A stretch of DNA of 64,000 bases from Stutzerimonas stutzeri TS44. GTDB taxonomy: Bacteria; Pseudomonadota; Gammaproteobacteria; Pseudomonadales; Pseudomonadaceae. The notes beneath the pieces are model-generated. The model searched no databases. It was not told the DNA's origin and worked only from the letters and a program-made list of their open reading frames with translations. Below are positions 18,874 to 29,898 of this stretch, one piece after another (within the stretch, counting starts at the first letter, position 1; each line of letters begins with the position of its first letter). The DNA is taken from positions 248,001 through 312,000 of the forward strand of contig AJXE01000001.1 of the NCBI GenBank assembly GCA_000263395.1. The letters are read 5' to 3'. Both the position numbers and the translations under genes were made by a program.

Positions 18874-20262
18874 TCAGCCCAGCTCCCCGTTCAGGCGCGC
18901 CAGCAGCAACGCGGCATCCTCCTGCTCGAGCAGGTCAGCCGGTGCGGTGAAGCCGATCTGGCGCAGCTGCAGCTGGCCGATCTGCTCGCTGGCCAGACGC
19001 TCGGCGCCTTCCTGCAGGCGTTTGCGCACGACTGCCAGGCCGGCCGCATCGGTGTGCGGCATCATGATCCAGAGAATCTCTTCGCTGACCCGGCTGCAAC
19101 GGTCGGTGTCGCGCACGGCTTCCTGCAGACGCTCCACCAGGCTGTCCACCAACGCATGGCCGCGCAGCTCGCCGAGGGCACTGATGGTCGCCGCCAGGTT
19201 GACGAACCGCAGCCCCAGCAGGGAGAACGCCGGCTGCTTGTAGCGCCGCACCAACTGCAACTGCCAGTTGAGCAACTCGTGGAAAGACTTTTGGTTGAGC
19301 AGGTTGAGCGTGCCGAACTGATCGGTCTCGGCGACGCTGCTCGAGTAACCCTGCCGACAACGCAATCGCCCGGCCTCGGCGAGGCGGAAGTGACGGACTT
19401 CGCGCACCCGCAGCTTGTCCGGCGCGTGGGCCTGGCCACAGTCCAGGCAACGCGCCTCGACTTCGGCATCGACGAAGAACGCCTGGCAGCTGCGACAGCG
19501 ATAGTTCTCCAGCGGCCGGTCGTAATCACTGCCGATATGACGCAGGCGCGAGAAGCAGTTCGGGCAGAGCAGCAGACCGTCCTTGAGAAAGTGCTCCTGG
19601 GCGCCGACGTGGCCGCAGGTGAAGCAGTGCAGCGACGGCTGGCGGGCAATCTCCAGCGTCTGGCACTCGGGGCAGACGTCCACATAGTTCAACCGCCCGG
19701 AGCCGCAACCGACGCACAGGCGCACGCGATCGACCAGCTCGCCCTCTTCCAGCCAGCCCTGCTGGGTCATCAGCTGTAGCCAGGCGAAGGCATTCGGCGA
19801 CTCGTCGTCTTCCAGCGCCTCCAGCAGCGGGTAGTGATAGTGCTGCGCAACACCGGCATCGCGCACCGCATGGATGGCACCGTGCGGCCGCAACCACAGC
19901 CAGGCGAGCACGCGCGACTCGAAACGCTCCGGCGCCACGCCACGATTGAACAGCGCGAAGCGCTCCTGCCACAGCCGCCAGAGCGGCACCAGTGCGCTCA
20001 GGTCATCCGGCGGCGCGCCGTCGCCCAGCGCCTGGCACGCCGCATCCTGCTCCTGGCAGCAGTAGATCAGGCTGAAGCGGTAACGCCTGTCCATGCGCAG
20101 GCTGCGTAACGCCTCACCGGCGCGGCCGGCCGGCAGGTCCAGCAGGACGATGTCGTAGGTTGGCAACGTCGCGAGCGCGGCCGGCTCGGCGTGCCGGTCG
20201 TAATCGATACCGACGACAGGAGAGATGGACGCACCGATCAGGGCGACGCGCGGCATGGGCAT
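18874..20262 (-). CDS. Receiver-like / zinc-ribbon / degenerate GGDEF protein, candidate c-di-GMP receptor
   Basis: A 462-residue soluble protein opening the exopolysaccharide-like operon. Residues 1-~110 look like a pseudo-receiver (PRVALIGAS, YDIVLLDLP). Three zinc-ribbon Cys pairs follow: C183/C186 with C197/C200, C213/C216 with C233/C236, and C256/C259 with C272/C275; the region resembles the TackOD1 metal-binding domain. Residues ~305-460 are a GGDEF fold whose signature is SEEIL (393-397), so cyclase activity should be lost, while the inhibitory-site motif RDTD (384-387) is kept at the right spacing. PelD binds c-di-GMP through exactly such a site. ATG 20262 is chosen (20256 also possible); the TTG at 20319 lies upstream of the predicted -10 box. 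Confidence 0.85.
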   Translation of the reverse strand: MPMPRVALIGASISPVVGIDYDRHAEPAALATLPTYDIVLLDLPAGRAGEALRSLRMDRRYRFSLIYCCQEQDAACQALGDGAPPDDLSALVPLWRLWQERFALFNRGVAPERFESRVLAWLWLRPHGAIHAVRDAGVAQHYHYPLLEALEDDESPNAFAWLQLMTQQGWLEEGELVDRVRLCVGCGSGRLNYVDVCPECQTLEIARQPSLHCFTCGHVGAQEHFLKDGLLLCPNCFSRLRHIGSDYDRPLENYRCRSCQAFFVDAEVEARCLDCGQAHAPDKLRVREVRHFRLAEAGRLRCRQGYSSSVAETDQFGTLNLLNQKSFHELLNWQLQLVRRYKQPAFSLLGLRFVNLAATISALGELRGHALVDSLVERLQEAVRDTDRCSRVSEEILWIMMPHTDAAGLAVVRKRLQEGAERLASEQIGQLQLRQIGFTAPADLLEQEDAALLLARLNGELG

Positions 20263-20300
20263 GAGAAGGACCGAAGGCGAGCGGAATGATGCCGAATGGC

Positions 20301-20324
20301 CACCATTATATCGATCCAATGGTG
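20301..20324 (-). promoter_or_regulatory. Putative promoter with overlapping operator-like inverted repeat, exopolysaccharide-type operon
   Basis: On the minus strand TATAAT (20310-20305) lies about 42 bases before the ATG at 20262. It is embedded in a perfect inverted repeat CACCATT (20301-20307) / AATGGTG (20318-20324) with a 10-base spacer. A site straddling the -10 box would suit a repressor. The -35 element is not clear. Confidence 0.45.
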
Positions 20325-20382
20325 TCGGTTAGCCATCTATTTGTCGCCTCGTTGCCTTTACCTGACCCTCGTCATAACACCG

Positions 20383-21042
20383 TCATGGCGCACGATGGCC
20401 AAACGGTACGCGATAGCGCTGCAGCAGGGCGGCCACCTCCGCCGCGGCCCCGGGCGCAACGAAACCGCTCTCCAGCGCCAGCAACTGGTAGATGCCGCGC
20501 CGCATCAGCTGCGGATTCAGCTGCGCCGCCGGCTCGCCAACGGTGCCGAGAAACCGCACCCAGGAGGTGAGGATGATCCAGGCATTGAGCGCCAGCGCCT
20601 CGACCTCGCCCGGCTGCATGCGCAGGATGCCGGCATCGACGAAGCCCTGATAGATCGCCCGCGCGCTGTCCAGGCAGCGCGCGGCGAAGGCGCGGTAGCG
20701 CTGCGCCAGCGCTTCGTCGGCGGCGAGCAGCGCTTCCAGGTCACGGTGCAGGAAGCGGAAGTCCCACATCGCCGCCAGCAGAGCCTCCAGGTAACCGACC
20801 TTGTCCGCCACCGTCAGCGCGCGCTGCGGCGGGCGCAGAAAGTCGTCGATGCGGGCCTCGTAACGCCTGAACAGCTCGGCGACGATCGCCTGCTTGTTGG
20901 CGAAGTGGTAGTAGAGGTTGCCCGGTGAGATCCCCAGGTGCGCGGCGATATGGTTGGTCGTCACGCCCCGCTCGCCCTGGGCATTGAACAGCTCGAGGCT
21001 GGCGTCGAGGATGCGGTCGCGGGTCTTTGCTCGGGGCGCCAT
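20383..21042 (-). CDS. TetR/AcrR-family transcriptional regulator
   Basis: A 219-residue regulator. The N-terminal helix-turn-helix is canonical (TRDRILDASLELFNAQGE, then HIAAHLGISPGNLYYHFANKQAIVAELF), and the C-terminal ~150 residues are the helical ligand-binding domain. The start was set at ATG 21042; a very long frame continuing to 22860 is antisense to the aldehyde dehydrogenase and not coding. It is divergent from that gene with a strong inverted repeat in the gap, so it most likely represses that gene and itself. The inducer is unknown, possibly an aromatic or aliphatic aldehyde or alcohol. Confidence 0.93.
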   Translation of the reverse strand: MAPRAKTRDRILDASLELFNAQGERGVTTNHIAAHLGISPGNLYYHFANKQAIVAELFRRYEARIDDFLRPPQRALTVADKVGYLEALLAAMWDFRFLHRDLEALLAADEALAQRYRAFAARCLDSARAIYQGFVDAGILRMQPGEVEALALNAWIILTSWVRFLGTVGEPAAQLNPQLMRRGIYQLLALESGFVAPGAAAEVAALLQRYRVPFGHRAP

Positions 21043-21111
21043 GCGCGAATGCTCTCGCTGATGGAAACGAAGGCCGCCACGGTAGCGCCACGCGGCGGCA
21101 CAAGCGAGTCG

Positions 21112-21140
21112 TTGACACTCTAGAGCAATTACTCTAGAAA
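21112..21140 (+). promoter_or_regulatory. Promoter and TetR operator of the aldehyde dehydrogenase operon
   Basis: TTGACA (21112-21117), a 17-base spacer, then TAGAAA (21135-21140) form a sigma-70-like promoter. The spacer and -10 box contain a perfect inverted repeat TCTAGAG-N6-CTCTAGA (21119-21138), a typical TetR-family operator placed to block polymerase. Confidence 0.6.
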
Positions 21141-21171
21141 TTCGCCTGTCCACCCGCACCCTGGAGGCCGC

Positions 21172-22584
21172 ATGCCCGCCGCTACCCCGGATACGCCTGT
21201 CCCGCTGAAATCGCTGCTGGCTCGCCAGCGCGCGGCCTGCGCCACCGCACCGCTGCCCGACGCGCAGACCCGGCGGCAATGGCTGGACGCGCTGCGCGAG
21301 GTGCTGACGGGCAACCAGCAGGCGCTGATCGAGGCGATCTCGACGGATTTCGGCAACCGCTCGGCCGACGAGACGCTGCTGGCCGAGATCATGCCGAGCC
21401 TGCATGGCATCCGTTACGCCCGCCGCCATCTGCGTGGCTGGATGAAACCGTCGCGGCGCCGCGTCGGGCTGGCGTTCCAGCCGGCCAGCGCGCGGGTGAT
21501 CTACCAGCCGCTGGGCGTGGTCGGCATCATCGTGCCGTGGAACTACCCGCTGTATCTGGCCATCGGCCCGCTGGTCGGCGCACTGGCCGCCGGCAACCGG
21601 GTGATGCTGAAGATGAGCGAAGCGACCCCGGCCACCGGCGCGCTGCTCCAGCGGCTGCTGGCGCAGGTCTTCCCGGAGGATCAGGTGGCCGTGGTGCTCG
21701 GCGATGTCGAGGTCGGCAAGGCCTTCGCGCGCCTGCCGTTCGATCACCTGCTGTTCACCGGCTCGACGCATATCGGCCGCGAGGTGATGCGCGCCGCTGC
21801 CGACAATCTCACCCCGGTGACGCTGGAGCTGGGCGGCAAATCGCCGGCCATCGTCTCGCCCACGGTGCCGCTGGCCGACGCCGCCGAACGCATCGCCTTC
21901 GGCAAGACGCTCAACGCCGGGCAGACCTGCGTCGCACCCGACTACGTGCTGGTGCCGCGCGCACGCCTGGACGCCTTCGCCGACGCCTACCGCGCGGCGG
22001 TGCGCCGCCTGCTGCCGAAGCTGGCGGACAACCCGGACTACACCACAATCATCAACGCACGCCAGCTCGCCCGCCTGCAGGACTATCTGGACGACGCACG
22101 CAGCAAGGGCGCCCGCGTGCTGCCGCTGTTCGACGACAGCGCCCCGGGCCGCCTGGCGCACCACCTGCTGCTCGACGTCAACGAACACATGCGCGTGATG
22201 CACGAGGAAATCTTCGGCCCGCTGCTGCCGCTGGTGCCCTACGACGATCTCGACGCGGCCATCGCCTACGTCAATGCCCGGCCGCGGCCGCTGGCGCTGT
22301 ACTTCTTCGGCTACGACCGCGCCGAGCAGCAGCGCGTGCTGCAGGGCACGTTGTCCGGCGGCGTGTGCCTGAACGACACCCTGCTGCACGTCGCCCAGGA
22401 CGACCTGCCGTTCGGCGGCGTCGGCGCCTCGGGCATGGGCCACTATCACGGGCACGAGGGCTTCCTGACCTTCAGCAAGGCGCGCGGCGTGTTCAGCAAA
22501 CCGCGCCTGAACGCGGCGCGACTGATCTATCCGCCCTACGGCAAGTGGTGGCAGAAGCTGCTCTACCGCCTGCTGGTGCGCTGA
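21172..22584 (+). CDS. calB: Coniferyl-aldehyde dehydrogenase-like NAD(P)-dependent aldehyde dehydrogenase
   Basis: A 470-residue ALDH-superfamily enzyme oxidising aldehydes to acids. It shows PLGVVGIIVPWNYPLYL, the general base E219 in TLELGGKSP, and the catalytic C253 in NAGQTCVAPDY. The length and the C-terminal YPPYGKWWQKLLY place it in the short class-3/coniferyl aldehyde dehydrogenase branch rather than the ~500-residue betaine-type enzymes. It heads a rightward operon with a Tat lipoprotein (1-base overlap) and a GMC oxidoreductase, which may supply the aldehyde. The substrate is not certain: a fatty or aromatic aldehyde is equally plausible, so the gene symbol is tentative. Confidence 0.85.
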   Translation: MPAATPDTPVPLKSLLARQRAACATAPLPDAQTRRQWLDALREVLTGNQQALIEAISTDFGNRSADETLLAEIMPSLHGIRYARRHLRGWMKPSRRRVGLAFQPASARVIYQPLGVVGIIVPWNYPLYLAIGPLVGALAAGNRVMLKMSEATPATGALLQRLLAQVFPEDQVAVVLGDVEVGKAFARLPFDHLLFTGSTHIGREVMRAAADNLTPVTLELGGKSPAIVSPTVPLADAAERIAFGKTLNAGQTCVAPDYVLVPRARLDAFADAYRAAVRRLLPKLADNPDYTTIINARQLARLQDYLDDARSKGARVLPLFDDSAPGRLAHHLLLDVNEHMRVMHEEIFGPLLPLVPYDDLDAAIAYVNARPRPLALYFFGYDRAEQQRVLQGTLSGGVCLNDTLLHVAQDDLPFGGVGASGMGHYHGHEGFLTFSKARGVFSKPRLNAARLIYPPYGKWWQKLLYRLLVR

Positions 22585-23114
22585 TGAGCGGCCTGCCGCT
22601 GAATCGCCGCGGGCTGCTGCGCATCGGCTTGCTCGGTGGCGCGCTGCTGACCACCTCGGGCCTGGCCGCCAGCCTGAGCGGCTGCAGTCGCGAGCTGCCG
22701 GCAACAAGCTTCGCCATGTTGCGGCCCAGCGACCTGCCGCTGCTGCGGCGATTGATTCCCGTGCTGCTGGCCGGCGCGGTGGCAACGCCGGACGCGCCGC
22801 AGGTGGTCGAGGGCACGCTGAGCAGCCTCGACCGCAACCTGCAGCAGCTGTCGCCGGCACTGGCCGCGCAGGTGCTGCAGCTGTTCGACCTGCTCAGCCT
22901 GCCACTAACCCGCGGCCCGCTGACCGGCATCTGGGGCAGCTGGGAAGCGGCGAGCGATCAGGCCATGCAGGATTTCCTGCAGCGCTGGCAGAACGCCCCG
23001 CTGGCGCTGCAGCAGCAGGGCCACGCCGTCCTGCTGCAGCTGGTGCTGATGGCCTGGTATGGCCGGCCCGAAGCCTGGGCGCAGTGCGGCTACCCCGGCC
23101 CGCCCACGGTCTGA
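22584..23114 (+). CDS. Small Tat-exported lipoprotein, putative partner subunit of the GMC dehydrogenase
   Basis: A 176-residue protein with a twin-arginine signal (NRRGLLRIGLLGG) and a lipobox LSGC, so it is probably exported folded and membrane-anchored. The mature part is helical and Leu/Gln-rich with a terminal Trp/Tyr motif (LMAWYGRPEAWAQCGYPGPP), as in small subunits that accompany membrane GMC dehydrogenases (gluconate 2-dehydrogenase subunit 3-like). The ATG overlaps the calB stop (TGATG), and 16 bases separate it from the GMC gene. I infer that it carries the GMC enzyme through Tat, since that enzyme has no signal of its own. Confidence 0.8.
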   Translation: MSGLPLNRRGLLRIGLLGGALLTTSGLAASLSGCSRELPATSFAMLRPSDLPLLRRLIPVLLAGAVATPDAPQVVEGTLSSLDRNLQQLSPALAAQVLQLFDLLSLPLTRGPLTGIWGSWEAASDQAMQDFLQRWQNAPLALQQQGHAVLLQLVLMAWYGRPEAWAQCGYPGPPTV

Positions 23115-23130
23115 CCCTCTGGAGCTAACG

Positions 23131-25660
<2,530 letters not shown>

Positions 25661-25661
<1 letters not shown>

Positions 25662-27394
25662 TGCACGCGGTGCGACCCGCTCGCCGACGCGCACTGCGCG
25701 AGAGCGTGCGGGCCTGCCTCGCCGCGTTCCTGCTGCTCTCCTTCTGCGTCCAGGCGCAGCCGCCGGCGGCGGGCGCCGTTGCCACCGCACATCCGCTGGC
25801 CAGCGAAGTCGGCCAGGAAATCCTTCAGGCCGGCGGCAATGCCTTCGATGCCGCCGTGGCGGTCAGCGCCGCGCTGGCGGTGGTCAAACCCTATGGTTCG
25901 GGCCTCGGCGGCGGCGGTTTCTTCCTCCTGCGCGAAGCTGGCGAACCGGCTCGCTTCAACTTCCTCGACGCCCGCGAGCGCGCGCCGCTGGCAGCCACGC
26001 CCGATCTCTACCTGCGCGACGGCCAGGTGCAGCGCCAGCTGTCGCTGGATGGTGCGCTGGCGGCGGCGATTCCTGGCATCCCGGCGGCGCTGACGGAACT
26101 GTCGCAACGGCGCGGCCGCCTGCCGCTGGCGCAGACCCTGGCACCGGCGATCGCCCTGGCCCGCGAGGGTTTCGTCGTCGATGCGGTCTATCGCCAGCGC
26201 GCCAGCTGGCGTCTCGATGCGCTGCGCGCCGATGCCGAGAGCGCGCGGCTGTTCCTGCGTGACGGCGAGTTGTCGGCCGAGGGGCTGCGCCTGCGTCAGC
26301 CGGAGCTGGCTGCCACCCTCGAACGCCTGGCCCGCGACGGTCGTGACGGCTTCTATCGCGGTGAGCTGGCCGAGCGTCTGGTGCAGGGCGTGCGCGCCGC
26401 CGGCGGTATCTGGACGCTGCAGGACCTGGCCGCGTACCAGACCGTCGAACGCGCGCCGCTGCGTTTCCCGCTGGCCGAAGGCCGCGAGCTGATCGGCGCG
26501 CCGCCGCCATCCGCCGGTGGCCTGATCCTCGCGCAGAGCCTGGGCATGCTCGAACGCCTGTCCTGGCGCGAAGCCGCGCCGCTGCAACGCAGCCATCTGG
26601 TGGTCGAGGCGCTGCGCCGCGCCTATCGCGACCGCAGCCTGCTGGGCGATCCGGACTTCGTCCACGCGCCGCTGCAGCGACTGCTGTCGGCGAACTATCT
26701 GCAGGCGCTGGCGGCCGGCATCGATCCGACGCGCGCCACGCCGAGCAGCGCCCTGCCGCCGGCGCCGCGCTGGCGCGAGGGCGAGCACACCACCCACTTC
26801 GCGGTGCTCGATACCGAAGGCAACGCGGTGGCGGCCACCCTCTCGCTGAACATGATGTTCGGCGCCGCGTTCACCGTGCCCGGCACCGGTGTGCTGCTCA
26901 ACGACGAGATGGACGACTTCGCCGCCGACATCGCCGGCAGCAACGCCTATCAGCTCAAGGGCAGCAGCGCCAACGCGATCTCCGGCGGCAAGCGCCCGCT
27001 GTCGAGCATGAGCCCGACCTTCATCGAGAGCCCCGGCGAGTTCACCAGCTTCGGCACGCCCGGCGGCAGCCGCATCCCGAGCATGGTGCTGCTCTCGGTG
27101 CTGGCCTACCTGGATGGCGAGCCGGTATCCGCCTGGCCGGCCGCGCCGCGCTACCACCACCAGTACCTGCCCGACGTGCTGCAGTACGAGGCCGCCACCT
27201 TCAGCCCGGCGCAGCTGCAGGCGCTGCGCGCGCTCGGCCACCAGCCGAAGCTGATCGAGCGCGATTACGGCAACCAGCAGGTGCTCTACTGGAACAAGCG
27301 CAGCGGCGCGGTCGACGCCGCCAGCGATCCGCGCGGCATCGGCCGGGCGCTGCTGGTGTCGCCGCCCGCGGAGTCGCTCAGGGCCGCTGAATGA
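25661..27394 (+). CDS. ggt: Gamma-glutamyltransferase
   Basis: A 577-residue periplasmic Ntn-hydrolase that cleaves gamma-glutamyl bonds of glutathione and related peptides. A basic signal peptide (about residues 1-33, ending VQAQ) precedes AGGNAFDAAVAVSAALAVVKPYGSGLGGGGF. The autoprocessing and catalytic Thr is T377 in EHTTHFAVLD, the first residue of the small subunit, and GGKRPLSSMSPTF forms the substrate loop. The ATG overlaps the ferredoxin stop. Its 3' end overlaps the convergent transporter gene by 17 bases, so no separate terminator exists here. Confidence 0.95.
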
Positions 27395-29213
27395 TCGGGC
27401 CGTCGTCGGCCGTCAGCGGGCGCAGCTGGCGGATCGGCTCCTGCCCGTCAGCCAGCAGCAGGGCGTTGCGCAGGCTCTGGATGATGCGGCTGGCGTAACC
27501 CAGGTCGTTCATCAGCGAGCTGGTCTGCAGGCCGTCCAGATCGCGGCTGCGCACGGCGACGAACAGGCGCTTGCGAAACGCGCCGTCGAATTCGGCGGCA
27601 CGCTCGTCGAGCCACTGCAGGCGATCGCGCCAGAGCTCCTCCGGCAGCTCCGAATGGGTCAGCGCACGTATCTCGCGCAGCGCCTCGAGCAGGTGCCGGC
27701 GCAGCTCGACGTAGGCGCGGCGCACCGTCGAGGCATCCTCGCGCAGGTAGTGGCCGAGGTTCTTCTGCAGGTGCTTGGCGTCCTTGACCGCATCCACCAG
27801 CTGCAGCGCGGCGATCTGGCAGCTCAGCCAGAAGGCCTGGCGCTGCTCGTCCAGCGGCACCTCGAGGCGACCCATGAAGCTCAGCAGGTCGGCGTACACA
27901 CCCTTGATGTGGCGCTGGTAGAGCTGCTCGGCATCCAGCGCGCCAGGCTCCGGCGGCGCGGCCAGCAGCGCCTCGTCGATGCGCCCCTGGTGCATCAGCT
28001 GGTCCACCGGCAGGAACAGCGCATGGCAGATCACTTCCAGGCTCAGCCGGGTCATGTGCTGCAGTTCCTGCGCCACCGCGCTGGTGGCGGCATCGGCCGA
28101 ATCCAGCGCGCGGGCGTTGAGGTAGCGCGCGCGGGTACGCTGCTGCGGTTCGGCCGGCTGCGCCAGCTCGGTGATCAGCACCGTCGGCTCGACCCGGTCG
28201 GGCAAGAGGCGAATCAGCAGCGCCGCCAGACGCGCCTGCCACGGCCAGAACAGCAGCACGCCCAACCCATTGAACAGCGTGTGGAACAGCGCCAGCTGCA
28301 GCAGCGCGTTGCCGCCCAGGCCGACCTCCTGCACCAGCGCGGTCGCTGGCAGCAGCAGGGCCAGCGCCACCAGCGCCGTGAGCGCATTGAACAGTACGTG
28401 CGCCAGCGCCAGACGCTGCCCGCTGCGGTTGCCGCCGAGCGAGCCGACGAACGCGGTGGTGACGCTGCTGCCGACGTTGGCGCCGATGGCGATGGCCAGT
28501 GCCGGGCCGAGCGTCAGCTGGCCGGCACCGAGCGCGGCGAGCGTCAGCATCAGCGTCGCGTGGCTGGACTGCAGCACCACCGTGGCCGCCAGGCCGATGC
28601 CGACGAACAGCAGCTGGCCGATCAATCCTTCGGCGCGGAAGGCCGACATGTCCACGTCGCTGCCGAAGCTGGTGAAGCCATCCTTGATCTGATCGATGCC
28701 GAGGAAGATGAAGGCGATCCCCAGCACGATGCGCCCGGCCGCCTTGCCCTTGTCGCCGAGGAAGCTCGCCAGCACGCCGAACACCAGCAGCGGCAGTGCC
28801 AGCGGCGACAGGCTCAGATTGTGTCCGGCCAGCGCCAGCAGCCAGATGCCGCTGGTGGCACCGAGATTGGCGCCGAACAGGATCGGGATACCGCCGGCCA
28901 GCTTGATCAGTCCGGTACTGATGAAGGCGATGGTCAGCAGCGACACCAGCGTGCTCGACTGCAGCAGCATGGTGCCGCCGACGCCGAACAGCAGCCCCTT
29001 GAACGGCGTCGCGGTGGTCCGCGCCAGCAGCTCTTCGAGCTTGCCGCCAGCCAGCTGGCGCAGCCCCTCCTCCAGGCACTGCATGCCGAACAGGAACAGC
29101 GCCAGGCCGGCGCACAGCTCCAGCCAGGGCTGGCTGCTCCAGAACGCCACCCCGAGCAGAATGCTCCCCGCCACGATCAGGAGCGTCCTGACGTGCTTCT
29201 TGAACGTGCCCAT
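27378..29213 (-). CDS. Na+/phosphate cotransporter family protein with PhoU-like domain
   Basis: A 611-residue inner-membrane protein. The first ~340 residues hold about nine hydrophobic helices arranged as two inverted repeats, each with the NptA/PNaS signature (LLQSSTLVSLL and VLQSSHATLML). The C-terminal ~230 residues are helical, charged and PhoU-like. It is expected to import or export phosphate with sodium; the second repeat carries QSSH instead of QSST, which may alter coupling. The convergent overlap with ggt is 17 bases. Confidence 0.9.
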   Translation of the reverse strand: MGTFKKHVRTLLIVAGSILLGVAFWSSQPWLELCAGLALFLFGMQCLEEGLRQLAGGKLEELLARTTATPFKGLLFGVGGTMLLQSSTLVSLLTIAFISTGLIKLAGGIPILFGANLGATSGIWLLALAGHNLSLSPLALPLLVFGVLASFLGDKGKAAGRIVLGIAFIFLGIDQIKDGFTSFGSDVDMSAFRAEGLIGQLLFVGIGLAATVVLQSSHATLMLTLAALGAGQLTLGPALAIAIGANVGSSVTTAFVGSLGGNRSGQRLALAHVLFNALTALVALALLLPATALVQEVGLGGNALLQLALFHTLFNGLGVLLFWPWQARLAALLIRLLPDRVEPTVLITELAQPAEPQQRTRARYLNARALDSADAATSAVAQELQHMTRLSLEVICHALFLPVDQLMHQGRIDEALLAAPPEPGALDAEQLYQRHIKGVYADLLSFMGRLEVPLDEQRQAFWLSCQIAALQLVDAVKDAKHLQKNLGHYLREDASTVRRAYVELRRHLLEALREIRALTHSELPEELWRDRLQWLDERAAEFDGAFRKRLFVAVRSRDLDGLQTSSLMNDLGYASRIIQSLRNALLLADGQEPIRQLRPLTADDGPIIQRP

Positions 29214-29450
29214 GTGTATTTTTCGCTACCTGCCGCGTGCCATGAGGAAAGAGCCGGTCGCCACTGCGGCACCGGCGCACGACCGTCGGGCATTCTAGGA
29301 GATTCGCCGGGCGGCGACGATGCCTCGCCGCGGTGGCGGGCCGGGCGCGGACAAGAGCGGCGGGGTGGTCAGGAGAATGCAGCCTGCGCGACAGGCTGCG
29401 CGATGCGGGATTTCAGCACTGCGCGCAGCGGGCGCCGCGCGCCACCGGCA

Positions 29451-29789
29451 TCAGTAGGCGTTCTGCGCCGAGCTGCTGCAGCTCAGGCAGCGCACGAAGG
29501 CCTCGCGCGCCGGATCGGCCACCAACGCCTGGCCGGCTTCCTTGACGTTGCCGCCCAGCGCTGTGAACGGCAGGCTGACCACGAAGGCGGCCACGCCGAT
29601 CACCGTGGCGCCGATCAGCAGCGGGCGGGCGATGATCAGGTCGCCGAGCATGGAATACGCAGGCGGCGCCTCGACCGTGTAGGCCGGATCGCCACTGGCG
29701 TTCTGCGGGACTGTTTCCGCCTGCGCCGGCATTGCCAGCAGGCCGGTGGTCAGAGCCAAGACAGCAGCGGTGGAGCGGAACAGATTCAT
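29451..29789 (-). CDS. Small exported or membrane protein of unknown function
   Basis: A 112-residue protein: signal peptide (residues 1-24, LLAMPAQA), then one hydrophobic segment ([22 protein letters not shown]), then a polar tail with a CLSC pair near the C-terminus. The start was set at ATG 29789; the longer frame to 29867 crosses the likely promoter. I recognise it only as a conserved Pseudomonas protein located beside mutM. A multidrug or metal role cannot be inferred. Confidence 0.7.
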   Translation of the reverse strand: MNLFRSTAAVLALTTGLLAMPAQAETVPQNASGDPAYTVEAPPAYSMLGDLIIARPLLIGATVIGVAAFVVSLPFTALGGNVKEAGQALVADPAREAFVRCLSCSSSAQNAY

Positions 29790-29898
29790 GGTGTGGTCCT
29801 TCAGCTGGGCGAAACGCGGCATTTTCAAGTTATGCCCGGCACTATAGCAGTGGCCGCCGCCCCACAAGCGTGAACGCCGTCAACGCCCCGCGCAGCGA

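Noticed and set aside
18874..20262. Active diguanylate cyclase
   Set aside because: The signature motif reads SEEIL, lacking the glycines and second acidic residue needed for GTP and metal binding.
20383..22860. An 825-residue minus-strand frame extending the TetR gene across the aldehyde dehydrogenase gene
   Set aside because: The part beyond 21042 is antisense to a convincing ALDH gene and crosses the divergent promoter and operator; the TetR start is at 21042.
27654..29873. A 739-residue plus-strand frame over the Na/Pi transporter gene
   Set aside because: Antisense to a protein with clear QSST repeats and membrane helices; the translated product is Gln/Arg/His-rich shadow sequence.
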